DNA of 64,000 nt from Jiangellales bacterium (GTDB lineage: Bacteria; Actinomycetota; Actinomycetes; Jiangellales; Jiangellaceae): positions 8,858 to 72,857 of the forward strand of contig JAUJNY010000001.1 in NCBI GenBank assembly GCA_030447955.1, written 5' to 3'. The notes below the pieces were generated by a model, which saw only the letters and a list, made by a program, of their open reading frames with translations, had not been told where the DNA came from and ran no database searches. Positions 46,519 to 55,328 of the stretch are shown here, one piece after another; positions within the stretch are counted from its first letter, which is position 1, and every line of letters begins with the position of its first letter. The position numbers were made by a program, and so were the translations under genes.

Positions 46519-47232
46519 TCAGTAGGTGTAGGACAGGGTGATCTTGGGGTCTGCCTGAAAGGCCCAGCCGAAGCTGGTCTGTGAACCGAGTTGCACGGGC
46601 GTGTTAGAGCCAGAGACCAAGTTGGCAGCCGGCTGGCCCGGCATCGGCTCGATGACGGGGGGTGCGATGGCGCCGTGGAAGTCGAGCGGGAAGACGACGG
46701 TGGCGCCCAGCCGAACGTTGCTCACCGGTGCCAGGCTGAGCTGCGGAGCATACATAGTGAAGCTGTACCGACGCGGGTCGCCGTCGACGGGAAGCAACTT
46801 TTGGCTGGCGTGGATCCGGAGTACCTGCGTGCCGGCCGGGATGACGATGTCTGCGATCTTGTAGTGCTCCGCGTGCGCCTGGAGCTGGTCCTCGACGTCG
46901 GCATTCGGGTCGAGGCTGATGCTTGCCTTGTCGAGGACCGGCTGGATAATGCCTGCTTGGGCGTGCACGATCCGCTTGAAGGTCGCGATGGCCTTGAAGT
47001 GTTCCTCGCTCGCTGAGACCACGCGTACGACGGCCGAGGTTCCAGATTCGACATCGGCAGCGAGCACGAGTCGGTAGGACTGTTCGGCCGGTGAGTTGAC
47101 CGTTGCGGTGATCGTCATGTTGGCCACGTCGTAGGAGTCGCCGCCGAACTGGTGGAGCGGCGCAATCGACTCGACATCGACGTTGATGCCCTGATTGAGT
47201 ACCTGCAGGTCGGTAGTGATCGGGGTCGACAC
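46519..47232 (-). CDS. unrecognised beta-rich protein, last gene of sigma/ImmA unit
   Basis: 237 residues from GTG 47232 with GGGAG upstream. No signal peptide or membrane helix. The sequence is rich in alternating hydrophobic strands (VANMTITATVNS, SYRLVLAADVES, SNVRLGATVVFPLDF) and looks like one or two beta-sandwich domains. It ends KITLSYTY. No family is recognised. It follows the 51-residue gene by 73 bp on the same strand and is probably in the same transcript. It could be a structural or secreted cargo protein; no evidence decides this. Confidence 0.7.
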   Translation of the reverse strand: MSTPITTDLQVLNQGINVDVESIAPLHQFGGDSYDVANMTITATVNSPAEQSYRLVLAADVESGTSAVVRVVSASEEHFKAIATFKRIVHAQAGIIQPVLDKASISLDPNADVEDQLQAHAEHYKIADIVIPAGTQVLRIHASQKLLPVDGDPRRYSFTMYAPQLSLAPVSNVRLGATVVFPLDFHGAIAPPVIEPMPGQPAANLVSGSNTPVQLGSQTSFGWAFQADPKITLSYTY

Positions 47233-47305
47233 GTTGGGACTCCCTTGCTGAGTGAGGAGGGTTAGGGGTTGCCGGCGGCATCTGGTCGAGTCGCTGGCGA
47301 AGCGG

Positions 47306-47461
47306 CTACTTCTCGTTGCGCACGCCCTTGTGCTGTTTCCGACTGCCGTTCAGGATGCGGCCGGTGGCGGTGTCGCGCTTGAACCAGGTCTTGCCGACCT
47401 TGAACTCGCTGCGGCCCTTGACGGCACCGACACGGCCGCCTCGTCCGGTGTTCTTGGCCAT
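47306..47461 (-). CDS. 51-residue basic protein
   Basis: ATG at 47461, stop at 47306. The protein begins MAKNTGRGGRVGAVKGR and includes KVGKTWFKRDTATGRI and KQHKGVRNEK. It is strongly basic, with no membrane helix. Similar short proteins (NTGRG...RDT-TGRI...KGVR-EK) are scattered in actinobacterial genomes, often in accessory DNA, without known function. A GGGAG site lies 9 bases upstream. It lies between the ImmA peptidase and the 237-residue protein in the leftward unit. Possibly nucleic-acid binding. Confidence 0.75.
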   Translation of the reverse strand: MAKNTGRGGRVGAVKGRSEFKVGKTWFKRDTATGRILNGSRKQHKGVRNEK

Positions 47462-47548
47462 CTGCATCGACTCCCATCCGAGAGCCCGCGTCCGTTGCGT
47501 CGGCTCCCGGCATGTAGTCGAGGCAGGGGCCGAGAGAGTTAGTCCGCG

Positions 47549-48568
47549 TCAGCCGCGACACTCCTCGCAGAGCCCATCAACCAGCAGATGGGACTGGAAC
47601 CGCAGGAAGCATCGGCGGCACGTCCCTTCGCTTGCCGCGCGGCGCTCACAGCGGCATCTCTGGCACTGGGGGCAGAAGGGCTCGCCGCACTCGCCGCAGG
47701 GGTAGCCGCGGACCTGACGGGTCTGACCGCAGCAGCGCACCTCCATCTGTGGCCGCCGGTCGTACTCCCGCGGGGCATCGATGTGGAGGCGCTCGGCGCC
47801 CCACAGGTCGATGTCACACAAGACGGCAATGATTCGACGCTGGTCAGCGACGGCGTCGATGTAGTAGTCCTGCCGGGCGCCCCAAGGCGTTTGCCAGAAC
47901 GTCTTGCGGGTCAGCCCAATGCCGGGCTGGAGTTGTCGCAGCGGGTGCCCGGGCGGCACCGTTTGATCCGGCCACGGGAACACGGTCGGCCAACCCTCGT
48001 CGGGGTCCGGGCGGACGCTGGCGTACTCAACCCGACCCGTGTCCCGCTCGATGATCGCGATCGCTCCAAGACGAGGTATCCGCTCGGCGAGGGCGATGGC
48101 GCACGCGGGCCGGCTGGCGTTGGTGGCGGCGACGAGGCTCATCACCTGTCTTGCGCGGATCGGGCCGCCGGCCACGGCCTCCGCGACGGCACCTTCCGGC
48201 AGTAGGAGTCGCTGAGCAATCCGGTCACACATCGTCTCCAGCATCTTCGGCGAATCCGACTGCTCCCACAGCCAGTCATAGAGACCCGGTGCCTGATCCA
48301 CCAGGTAGTGCCCGAGTTCATGAGCCAAGGTGAAATTCACGCGGCGATTGCCGGTTTCGCGGTACAGAACGACTCCGTCTCTGAGGTAGGAAACGCCGTC
48401 GCACACGCCACCATCATTGCGCCGCTCATCGAGTTGCGCTACGGGGTGAAGAACCAGACCTAATTCCTCGCGCAAGGTCTCAGCAGGCGCCCCTGCGAAG
48501 CGTTTGGCCACGCCAGGGTCGAGTTTGGCAATACATCGAATCACCAAGTCATCAAGGCGCGTCCCCAT
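47549..48568 (-). CDS. ImmA/IrrE-family zinc metallopeptidase with Cys-rich tail
   Basis: 339 residues from ATG 48568. The catalytic motif is H83-E84-x-x-H87 (LAHELGHYL), with a likely third ligand in the MCDRIAQRLLLP helix near residue 115. The middle part (about 130-265) has no clear motif. The C-terminal 65 residues hold at least fourteen cysteines in CxxC pairs (YPCGECGEPFCPQCQRC, CRRCF, LCEEC), a zinc-ribbon or treble-clef array. ImmA/IrrE proteases typically cleave an XRE repressor; the partner here would be the protein encoded upstream, with a 17-base overlap. Confidence 0.85.
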   Translation of the reverse strand: MGTRLDDLVIRCIAKLDPGVAKRFAGAPAETLREELGLVLHPVAQLDERRNDGGVCDGVSYLRDGVVLYRETGNRRVNFTLAHELGHYLVDQAPGLYDWLWEQSDSPKMLETMCDRIAQRLLLPEGAVAEAVAGGPIRARQVMSLVAATNASRPACAIALAERIPRLGAIAIIERDTGRVEYASVRPDPDEGWPTVFPWPDQTVPPGHPLRQLQPGIGLTRKTFWQTPWGARQDYYIDAVADQRRIIAVLCDIDLWGAERLHIDAPREYDRRPQMEVRCCGQTRQVRGYPCGECGEPFCPQCQRCRCERRAASEGTCRRCFLRFQSHLLVDGLCEECRG

Positions 48569-49220
48569 GTCCTTGCTCCACCTCCAAGGCCGACACCAGA
48601 GCATTGAGCGAAGCCAACATCTGATCCATATCGGGCTGGGCGCCGCGATGGACCGCCGCCGTGACCCGAGCGGCCAGAGCGGACTCTGCAAAGTCTGCGG
48701 TCGTTCGCCGCGCCTCGGCCCAACGCCGGACAAGCTGGGTGAACCTGGGATCGCTCATCACTTCCTGGATGGCGTTCGCGAAGGGGCTGGGGCCAGCATC
48801 GTCCGTCAGCTGCTCGACTGCTGTCCCGGTGACCTCAGCGATCGCCTCGATTAGGGCAGGTGGAATCTCCGCGGTTGATTTCTGCCAGTTGAAGACGTCG
48901 CGCGGCTCGATTCCCCAGCCACGAGCAGACAACCGCCGTGCCAGTTCGCTGGGCTTGAGGTCGGTGGCTCTCATGACTCTAGTCAGCGCTCGGTCATCGA
49001 GCGTGCGGGAGCTGTCTGGAACCAAACCGAGCATGGCAGCCACGGGGTCGACGTTCAGCGGCGGTGCGCCATGGGCCCGCTCCCTCAGCAGATCCGCCAC
49101 CTCGAGCAGTGATTCGATCTCGGTTCGATCTCTGCTGTCGAGCGACTCCAGCGACAAGGCTCGATCCTGAGGACGGCTGTCGAGCAGCTCCTCCAGCATC
49201 CTGTCTTGCTCCTTGCTCAT
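48552..49220 (-). CDS. XRE-like HTH protein between sigma factor and ImmA
   Basis: 222 residues. The N-terminal 65 residues are acidic and helical. A helix-turn-helix of XRE type spans about 78-140 (LTRVMRATDLKPSELARRL, then DVFNWQKS and ALIEAIAEVTG). The C-terminal helices (about 150-222) may dimerise. The ATG overlaps the sigma-factor stop (ATGA), so it is translationally coupled. By position it could be an anti-sigma factor or a repressor cut by ImmA; neither is proven. Confidence 0.75.
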   Translation of the reverse strand: MSKEQDRMLEELLDSRPQDRALSLESLDSRDRTEIESLLEVADLLRERAHGAPPLNVDPVAAMLGLVPDSSRTLDDRALTRVMRATDLKPSELARRLSARGWGIEPRDVFNWQKSTAEIPPALIEAIAEVTGTAVEQLTDDAGPSPFANAIQEVMSDPRFTQLVRRWAEARRTTADFAESALAARVTAAVHRGAQPDMDQMLASLNALVSALEVEQGHGDAP

Positions 49221-49750
49221 GACTCCACCCCCTCCTCGATGAGTGCGTCTCGCAACACTCGCAAAGCCGCGTTCCTCATCTGACTGACCCGGCCCGGCGT
49301 CACGCCCAGCTCCTCCGCGACCTCGTCGCGTGCACGTCCCAAGGCGACGAGGTCCCAGACAACCTTTCGATGCCGGCCGTCCAGGAGCGTGAGCTTGTCC
49401 CAGAGGACAGCCCCCCTGTGTTGACGGTCGACCAACTCGGCCACCTCGTCGGCCATGTCTGTCTGATCAGGAGCGTCGTGCTCTGGCTTCAGCTCCGGAC
49501 CCGCGCGCCGGTGGGCAGCCGAGCGAAGGAGGTCGACTGATCGCCGCTTCACAGCGGTGACCAGGACGGCCTCCCAGTTCTTCACTCCGCTCGGTGGCGT
49601 CTGCATCAGCGAGACGATGGCAGTGGAGACGACGTCCTCTGCTTCCACCTCCCGCCCCGTGCCACGCAGCAGTCGGTAGGCGACCCTGTACATCGTGTGG
49701 CGATGCTTCTGATACAGGGCCGCCCAATCTGGTGGCACGACCTCGGCCAT
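49217..49750 (-). CDS. ECF-like sigma-70 family factor
   Basis: 177 residues. Region 2 is WAALYQKHRHTMYRVAYRL...AEDVVSTAIVSLM; region 4 is LLDGRHRKVVWDLVALGRA...VAEELGVTPGRVSQMRNAAL. There is no extra C-terminal domain. A strong AGGAGG lies 5 bases before the ATG at 49750. It heads a leftward unit with the XRE-like protein and the ImmA peptidase. The usual ECF anti-sigma membrane protein is absent. It probably drives its own operon. Confidence 0.85.
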   Translation of the reverse strand: MAEVVPPDWAALYQKHRHTMYRVAYRLLRGTGREVEAEDVVSTAIVSLMQTPPSGVKNWEAVLVTAVKRRSVDLLRSAAHRRAGPELKPEHDAPDQTDMADEVAELVDRQHRGAVLWDKLTLLDGRHRKVVWDLVALGRARDEVAEELGVTPGRVSQMRNAALRVLRDALIEEGVES

Positions 49751-50262
49751 GTGTCCTCCTTTCGCAACCAAGTCGACGGTTCGTGCATCACATGAGGTAG
49801 TCGAGACGGGCGACATAGGAGTTAGCCGATCGAGAGCCGGAGCTTGACCGTTGCAGGCTCGGGTGTCGGGCGCGTGAGGGCTCCGCCGAACAGGAGTTCG
49901 GCGGACGCACCGGCTATTGCTGGCACAACGCGCGGCCGTCCCGCTTCCCTGACCCCTCAACGGGCCTGATCCTAGTCTCCATCATCTACCGACGTCGGGC
50001 TTGAGCGAGACGAAAACGAACACGTCTGACAACCGTCGTGATTACGTCAGTGACGGGCCTGCCCGCGAGGTGTAACGGGGTCGCCGGGTGCAACTACGGC
50101 CGGCGTGGTTCTTCGACTTCACCGCACCGGGTGATGGGCCGCGGATGCGGTGTTCCGGTGATGGAACATCGGGCGCAGCCGAGGCGCCCGGCATGTCGCC
50201 CGCCGAGTTGACCTGCAGGAGCTGCTTGTGGGCGGCGGCTAGATGATGTCCACGGACCGCCG
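49751..50262. other. 512-bp intergenic region with a perfect hairpin
   Basis: No convincing gene. The main structure is a perfect 10-bp inverted repeat TCCGCCGAAC-AGGA-GTTCGGCGGA at 49882-49905, 358 bp past the dnaB stop, which could end dnaB transcription. The segment around 50000-50045 is locally less GC-rich and may hold the promoter of the sigma-factor unit, but I cannot fix -35 and -10 boxes with confidence. Confidence 0.6.
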
Positions 50263-51630
50263 TCAAGCCGGTGCCATGTCGACGAAGCGGCTGTAGTGGC
50301 CCTGGAAGGCGACCGTCACCGTCTTGGTCGGGCCGTTGCGGTGCTTAGCCACGATGAGGTCGGCCTCACCGGCGCGCGGGGAATCGCGCTCGTACGCGTC
50401 CTCGCGGTGCAGCAGGATCACCATGTCGGAGTCCTGCTCCAGGCTGCCCGACTCACGCAGGTCGGCCAGCAGCGGCTTCTTGTCCGCGCGCTGCTCCGGG
50501 CCGCGGTTGAGTTGCGAGATCGCGACCACCGGGACGTCAAGCTCCTTGGCCAGCAGCTTGAGCGAGCGGGAGAACTCCGAGACCTCGACCTGACGGCTCT
50601 CGACCCGCTTGCCCGACGACATCAGCTGCAGGTAGTCGACGACCACCAGCCGCAGGTCGTGACGCTGCTTGAGCCGTCGGCACTTGGCGCGGATCTCCAT
50701 CATCGACATGTTGGGCGAGTCGTCCACGAACAGCGGTGCGTCGGACACCTCACCGGTACGCCGCGCGATGCGGCTCCACTCGTCGTCGCTGAGCTGGCCG
50801 GTCCGCATGTTGTGCAGCGCCACCCGCGCCTCGGCGGACAGCAGCCGCATGGTGATCTCGTTGCGGCTCATCTCCAGCGAGAAGATCACCGACGTCAGGC
50901 CGTGCTGGATGGCAGCTGAGCGCGCCAGGTCGAGGCCCAACGTGCTCTTGCCGATCGCCGGGCGCGCGGCGACGATGATCATCTGCCCGGGGTGCAGCCC
51001 GTTGGTCAGCTGGTCAAGGTCGGTGAAACCGGTCGGGACGCCGGCCAGCTGGCCGCCGCGGGAGCTGATCGCGTCGAGCTCGTCCAGCGTTCCCTCGATG
51101 ATCGCGGCGAGCGGCAGGTAGTCCTCGCTCGTGTGACGGTCGACCACGCCGAACACTTCGGCCTGCGCACGGTCGACCACCGCGTCGACATCGCCGTCGG
51201 CGCGGTAGCCCATCTGGGCGATCCGCGTACCCGCCTCGACCAGGCGGCGCAGGATGGCCCGATCCCGCACGATCTGCGCGTAGAAGCCGGCATTGGCCGC
51301 GGTGGGTACCGAGGCCACCAGCGTGTGCAGGTACGGAGCGCCGCCCACTCGGCCCAGCTCGGACCGCTTCTGCAGCTCGGCGGCCACGGTGACGGGGTCG
51401 GCGGGCTCACCGCGGCCGTACAGGTCGAGAACCGCCGCATAGATGGTCTCGTGCGCCGGGCGGTAGAAGTCGTGACCCCGCACGACCTCCACCACGTCGG
51501 CGATGGCGTCCTTGCTGAGCAGCATCCCCCCGAGCACTGACTGCTCGGCCGCGACGTCCTGCGGGGGCGTCCGGTCGTACGGCGCCGCCGCGTCCGTCCC
51601 CGCGTACGAGGGGAGCTCGGTGACGCTCAT
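50263..51630 (-). CDS. dnaB: replicative DNA helicase DnaB
   Basis: 455 residues without an intein. The N-terminal domain has PPQDVAAEQSVLGGMLLSKD. Walker A is ARPAIGKSTLGLDLAR, Walker B is VVDYLQLM, with SRQVEVSEFSRSLKLLAKEL and LADLRESGSLEQDSDMV before the R-finger region. It is the hexameric helicase of the replication fork. Position close to rplI-rpsR-ssb-rpsF is the standard actinobacterial order. Its upstream region carries a LexA-type box and DnaA-like boxes. Confidence 0.96.
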   Translation of the reverse strand: MSVTELPSYAGTDAAAPYDRTPPQDVAAEQSVLGGMLLSKDAIADVVEVVRGHDFYRPAHETIYAAVLDLYGRGEPADPVTVAAELQKRSELGRVGGAPYLHTLVASVPTAANAGFYAQIVRDRAILRRLVEAGTRIAQMGYRADGDVDAVVDRAQAEVFGVVDRHTSEDYLPLAAIIEGTLDELDAISSRGGQLAGVPTGFTDLDQLTNGLHPGQMIIVAARPAIGKSTLGLDLARSAAIQHGLTSVIFSLEMSRNEITMRLLSAEARVALHNMRTGQLSDDEWSRIARRTGEVSDAPLFVDDSPNMSMMEIRAKCRRLKQRHDLRLVVVDYLQLMSSGKRVESRQVEVSEFSRSLKLLAKELDVPVVAISQLNRGPEQRADKKPLLADLRESGSLEQDSDMVILLHREDAYERDSPRAGEADLIVAKHRNGPTKTVTVAFQGHYSRFVDMAPA

Positions 51631-51677
51631 GCCGTCCTCGCAGCATCAACCCGATCGATCATCCGACCCCTTTCATC

Positions 51678-51691
51678 CGAACGCATGTTCG
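51678..51691. promoter_or_regulatory. LexA/SOS box upstream of dnaB
   Basis: CGAACGCATGTTCG, matching the actinobacterial/Bacillus LexA consensus CGAAC-N4-GTTCG at every fixed position. It lies 48 bp before the dnaB start, in range to overlap the promoter. Not the usual SOS target. Confidence 0.65.
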
Positions 51692-51831
51692 ACGTTATCC
51701 GAATCCTCCGACATTCCGGGCCGCTGCGAGTGGCCACCCGTGAAGGGAGCCCGCCGGACGCCTGAGCCGACCAACCGACGCGCGAGGGTAGGAGCCGCGC
51801 CGCGGCCACCGACAGCGCCGCCGCAACCCGC

Positions 51832-51894
51832 TTGTCCACAGCTCTGTGGACACCGTGTGGACGAATGCCGCAGCACGCCGGGCGACTGTCCACA
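51832..51894. promoter_or_regulatory. cluster of four DnaA-box-like 9-mers
   Basis: TTGTCCACA at 51832-51840 matches the actinobacterial consensus. Inverted TGTGGACAC (51845-51853) and TGTGGACGA (51856-51864), and direct CTGTCCACA (51886-51894), each differ by one base. Four sites in 63 bp between dnaB and the MATE gene suggest DnaA binding, possibly for regulation or titration. The rest of the 374-bp gap 51631-52004 shows no gene. Confidence 0.6.
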
Positions 51895-52004
51895 GGAACC
51901 GCGGGTCCGTTTGTGGAGGGCGATCCCGCGCTCCCCGGTAACCCGGGGGCTGACGTGGACCAACGTCCGTCCACCGCCGAGCTCGGCCCTGCCAGTCGCG
52001 ACCG

Positions 52005-53396
52005 GTGGATGAGAATAAGGAGCAACCTGGGCCTACACCTCTTACGTCGCCCGGCTACAGTCTGCTGGTGCGCCGGACGAGGGAGGACCGGGAGATCCTC
52101 GCGCTCGCGCTGCCGGCGCTCGGCGCGCTGATCGCCGAGCCGGTGTTCCTGCTCGCCGACTCAGCGATCGTGGGCCATCTCGGCACTCCGGCGCTCGCTG
52201 GGCTCGGCATCGCGGCGACGGTTCTCGCGACGCTGGTCAACCTCGCCGTGTTCCTGGCCTACGGCACCACCGGGGCGGTGGCCCGGCTGCTCGGTGCCGG
52301 TGACGTGCGCGGGGCGCTGCGCCAGGGGGTCGACGGCTGCTGGCTGGCCGTGATTCTCGGTGCTGCCACCGCCGCCCTCATGGTGCCGCTGACGCCGCTG
52401 GTCGTGGGCGCTTTCGGCCCGGCCGCCACGGAGGTCGCGGGCGCGGCCGAGGCGTACCTGTGGGCGAGCCTTCCCGGGCTGCCCGCGATGCTGCTCGTCC
52501 TCGCCGGAACCGGCGTGCTGCGCGGGCTCCAGGACACCCGTACCCCACTGGTCGTCGCCGCCGTCGGCGCGGTCGCCAACGTCGGGCTCAACCTCGTCCT
52601 GGTCTACGGCGTCGGCGGCTGGTCCGGACTGGGGATCGTCGGCTCCGCGCTGGGCACCGTCCTCGCCCAGCTGGGGATGGCGGTGGCGTTCGTACGCGTG
52701 ATCGCGCGCGGCGCGGGTGAGCGGGGCGTAGCGCTCACACCGTCCTGGCCGGGGGTCCGACGGGCCTTTGGGGCGGGGATGCCGCTGCTGGTGCGCACGC
52801 TGGCGATGCGGGTCGCACTCGTCGCCGCCACGGTCGCGGCCACGGCGCTGGGCACAGCCGAGCTGGCCGCGCACCAGATCGCGTTCACCACGTGGACGTT
52901 CCTGGCTCTCGCGCTGGACGCGCTCGCAATAGCCGCCCAGGCGATGATCGGGCGGCGGCTGGGGGCTGGTGACGCGGCCGCCGCCCGGGAGGTGACCCGG
53001 CGCCTGGTCACGTGGGCGCTGCTGTTCGGGGTCGGCACCGGAGCCCTGCTGGCGCTCGCCCGACCGGTGTACGTCCCGCTGTTCAGCGCCGATCCGCAGG
53101 TGCGCGACCTGCTGGCCTCCGCGCTGCTGGTGGCGGCCGTCCTCCAGCCGCTCGCCGCGTGGGTGTTCGCCCTCGACGGAGTGCTCATCGGAGCGGGGGA
53201 CGGCAGGTTCCTCGCCGTCGCGTCAGCGTTGACGCTGGTGGCGTTCCTGCCCGCGCTCGCCCTGGTCTCCAGCGCCGACCTGGGCCTCACGGCGCTGTGG
53301 TGGTCGATCGGCGTCTGGATGCTGGCCCGCTGGCTGCTGCTCGCGTGGCGGGCACGCGGGCCGGCGTGGCTGGTGACCGGAGCGGTACGGGCCTGA
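52005..53396 (+). CDS. MATE-family efflux transporter (DinF-like)
   Basis: 463 residues with twelve membrane helices: LALPALGALIAEPVFLLADSAIVGHLG, the MATE signature (LADSAIVGHLG), GTGVLRGLQDTRTPL, and the matching second half around AHQIAFTTWTFLALALDALA. Na+ or H+ driven export of cationic compounds. ATG at 52005; GTG at 52068 is an alternative just before the first helix. Divergent from dnaB and convergent with rplI, as commonly seen in actinobacteria. Confidence 0.9.
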   Translation: MDENKEQPGPTPLTSPGYSLLVRRTREDREILALALPALGALIAEPVFLLADSAIVGHLGTPALAGLGIAATVLATLVNLAVFLAYGTTGAVARLLGAGDVRGALRQGVDGCWLAVILGAATAALMVPLTPLVVGAFGPAATEVAGAAEAYLWASLPGLPAMLLVLAGTGVLRGLQDTRTPLVVAAVGAVANVGLNLVLVYGVGGWSGLGIVGSALGTVLAQLGMAVAFVRVIARGAGERGVALTPSWPGVRRAFGAGMPLLVRTLAMRVALVAATVAATALGTAELAAHQIAFTTWTFLALALDALAIAAQAMIGRRLGAGDAAAAREVTRRLVTWALLFGVGTGALLALARPVYVPLFSADPQVRDLLASALLVAAVLQPLAAWVFALDGVLIGAGDGRFLAVASALTLVAFLPALALVSSADLGLTALWWSIGVWMLARWLLLAWRARGPAWLVTGAVRA

Positions 53397-53428
53397 GTGG
53401 TCGCCGGAGCCTCGGGTCCTTCGCCGGG

Positions 53429-53875
53429 TCAGCCGGGTACCACCTCGAGCGTCACCGTGGCGGCGACCTCGGGATGCAGCCGGACGACGACCCGGTGCTC
53501 GCCGAGGGTCTTGATCGGCTGGCGCACCTCGATGCGGCGCCGGTCGACCTCCGGTCCACCGGAGGCGACCACGGCCGCGACGACGTCGGCGGGCGTGATC
53601 GCGCCGAAGAGCCGCCCACCATGCCCGGCACGAGCCGAGAGCTGCACCGGCTGCGCCTCCAGCCTGGCCCTGACGTCGTTGGCGGAGTCGAGGTCACGGA
53701 ACTCGCGTGAGTCGCGGGCCTGTCGGATGGACAGCGTCTGCTTCTCCCCACCCTTGGTCCACGCGATCGCGTATCCCTGGGGGACAAGGAAGTTGCGGCC
53801 GTAACCGTCCTTGACCTCGACGACATCGCCCGGCGCGCCGAGCCCGGGTACCTCCTGGACGAGGATGAGCTTCAT
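53429..53875 (-). CDS. rplI: 50S ribosomal protein L9
   Basis: 148 residues. N-terminal domain [20 protein letters not shown] with the L9 signature [13 protein letters not shown], a connecting helix, and a C-terminal domain with [14 protein letters not shown] and [12 protein letters not shown]. It is the last gene of the rpsF-ssb-rpsR-rplI operon, 9 bp after rpsR. Confidence 0.97.
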   Translation of the reverse strand: MKLILVQEVPGLGAPGDVVEVKDGYGRNFLVPQGYAIAWTKGGEKQTLSIRQARDSREFRDLDSANDVRARLEAQPVQLSARAGHGGRLFGAITPADVVAAVVASGGPEVDRRRIEVRQPIKTLGEHRVVVRLHPEVAATVTLEVVPG

Positions 53876-53884
53876 GCCGCCTCC

Positions 53885-54121
53885 TCAGCGCGCGGTGGAC
53901 GTGTACGGCAGCAGCGCCATCTCGCGCGCGTTCTTCACGGCGGTCGCCACGTCCCGCTGGTGCTGGTTGCAGTTGCCGCTCACCCGGCGGGCTCTGATCT
54001 TGCCGCGGTCGGAGATGAACTTGCGCAGCAAGGCGGTGTCCTTGTAGTCGACGTAGTCGACCTTCTCCTTGCAGAAGACGCAGACCTTCTTCTTCGGCTT
54101 GCGGAGGGGGGGTTTAGCCAT
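53885..54121 (-). CDS. rpsR: 30S ribosomal protein S18
   Basis: 78 residues: [20 protein letters not shown], then [19 protein letters not shown]. The CxxC pair with a later Cys and His makes this the zinc-binding (C+) form rather than the cysteine-free paralogue used under zinc shortage. Confidence 0.97.
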   Translation of the reverse strand: MAKPPLRKPKKKVCVFCKEKVDYVDYKDTALLRKFISDRGKIRARRVSGNCNQHQRDVATAVKNAREMALLPYTSTAR

Positions 54122-54184
54122 CGTGGTGCTCCAGTTCGGATGTCGGTGGAGCCCGGCGGGACGCCGGGATGGGGAGGGGGAGGG

Positions 54185-54739
54185 CTAGAACGGCGGCTCG
54201 TCCGCCGCGCCCTGCGGCTGTGCGGCCCACGGGTCCGACCCGGCGGTCTTAGTGGCCCAGGGGTCGTCGCCCGAACTCCCCGAGCCGGAGCCCGAGCCGC
54301 CGGAGCCACCAAACCCGCTGGCCGCCCCTGAGCCGCCGGAACTCGCGGAGCCGGAGAAGCCGTCACCGCCGGAGCGGCTGGTCTTGGTCACCTTGGCGGT
54401 GGCGTAGCGCAGGCTGGGACCCACCTCGTCGACGTCGAGCTCGATGACGGTGCGCTTCTCGCCCTCACGCGTCTCGTACGAGCGTTGCTTGAGCCGCCCG
54501 GAGACGACGACACGCATGCCCCGCTGCAGCGACTCGGCGACGTTCTCAGCCGCTTGGCGCCATACCGAGCAGCCGAGGAACAGCGCCTCCCCGTCCTCCC
54601 ACTGGTTGCTCTGCTTGTTGAACGAGCGGGGGGTCGAGGCGATCCTGAAGTTGGCGACCGCGGCGCCGCTGGGGGTGAAGCGCAGCTCCGGGTCGTCGAC
54701 GAGATTGCCGACGACGGTGATGACGGTGTCACCTGCCAT
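54185..54739 (-). CDS. ssb: single-stranded DNA-binding protein
   Basis: 184 residues. OB fold at 1-115 ([40 protein letters not shown]), a Gly/Ser-rich linker at about 120-165, and the acidic tip ending DEPPF that binds partner proteins. It is encoded in the rpsF operon, as is usual, and would support DnaB at the fork. Confidence 0.97.
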   Translation of the reverse strand: MAGDTVITVVGNLVDDPELRFTPSGAAVANFRIASTPRSFNKQSNQWEDGEALFLGCSVWRQAAENVAESLQRGMRVVVSGRLKQRSYETREGEKRTVIELDVDEVGPSLRYATAKVTKTSRSGGDGFSGSASSGGSGAASGFGGSGGSGSGSGSSGDDPWATKTAGSDPWAAQPQGAADEPPF

Positions 54740-54781
54740 GCCTGCTCCTTGGGTGTAACGGGGTGTGGCGGGGTGCGTGGC

Positions 54782-55072
54782 TCAGTGGGCTTCCGGGCGG
54801 ACGACCTTGGTGCGCAGCACCGTCTCGGCCAGACCGAGCTGGCGGTCCAGCTCGCTCACGGTCTCGGGCTCGCAACTGAGGTCGAGGACTGCGTAGATGC
54901 CCTCGTTCTTCTTGTCGATCTCGTAGGCGAGCTTGCGTCTCCCCCAGACGTCGACCCGCTCCACCGCGCCGCCCGCGGATCGGACGACCCCCAGAAAGGA
55001 GTCGAGGGTCGGGGCGACACTGCGTTCCTCGACCTCTGGGTCGAGGATCACCATGACCTCGTAACGACGCAT
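54782..55072 (-). CDS. rpsF: 30S ribosomal protein S6
   Basis: 96 residues from ATG 55072, preceded by [44 protein letters not shown] and [17 protein letters not shown] are S6 hallmarks. First gene of the operon; the longer frame upstream has no homology. Confidence 0.97.
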   Translation of the reverse strand: MRRYEVMVILDPEVEERSVAPTLDSFLGVVRSAGGAVERVDVWGRRKLAYEIDKKNEGIYAVLDLSCEPETVSELDRQLGLAETVLRTKVVRPEAH

Positions 55073-55328
55073 GCCGGATCCACCTCCTCTGGACTCGCGG
55101 CCGCGGGCGATCCGCGGCAGGAGGGCGATACGTCCGGCGCGGGACGGGCGTTCGCAACCGCCGTACGACCTCGCGCCGGGGGTCACGCTACCAGCGCCAG
55201 CAGCCGCCCTCGCCCCTCGTCCACAGCCGCCAACGGTCCCGACAGGCCAGCATCGTCCGGATCAACCGGCTCAGCGACCGTTGCTTGCCGGCTTGCCGCG
55301 GGTACGGCGGCGCCGCGATCATCGGCGG

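Noticed and set aside
50042-50266. A 74-codon leftward frame overlapping the dnaB end
   Set aside because: No ribosome site, no homology, biased composition; it overlaps the dnaB stop.
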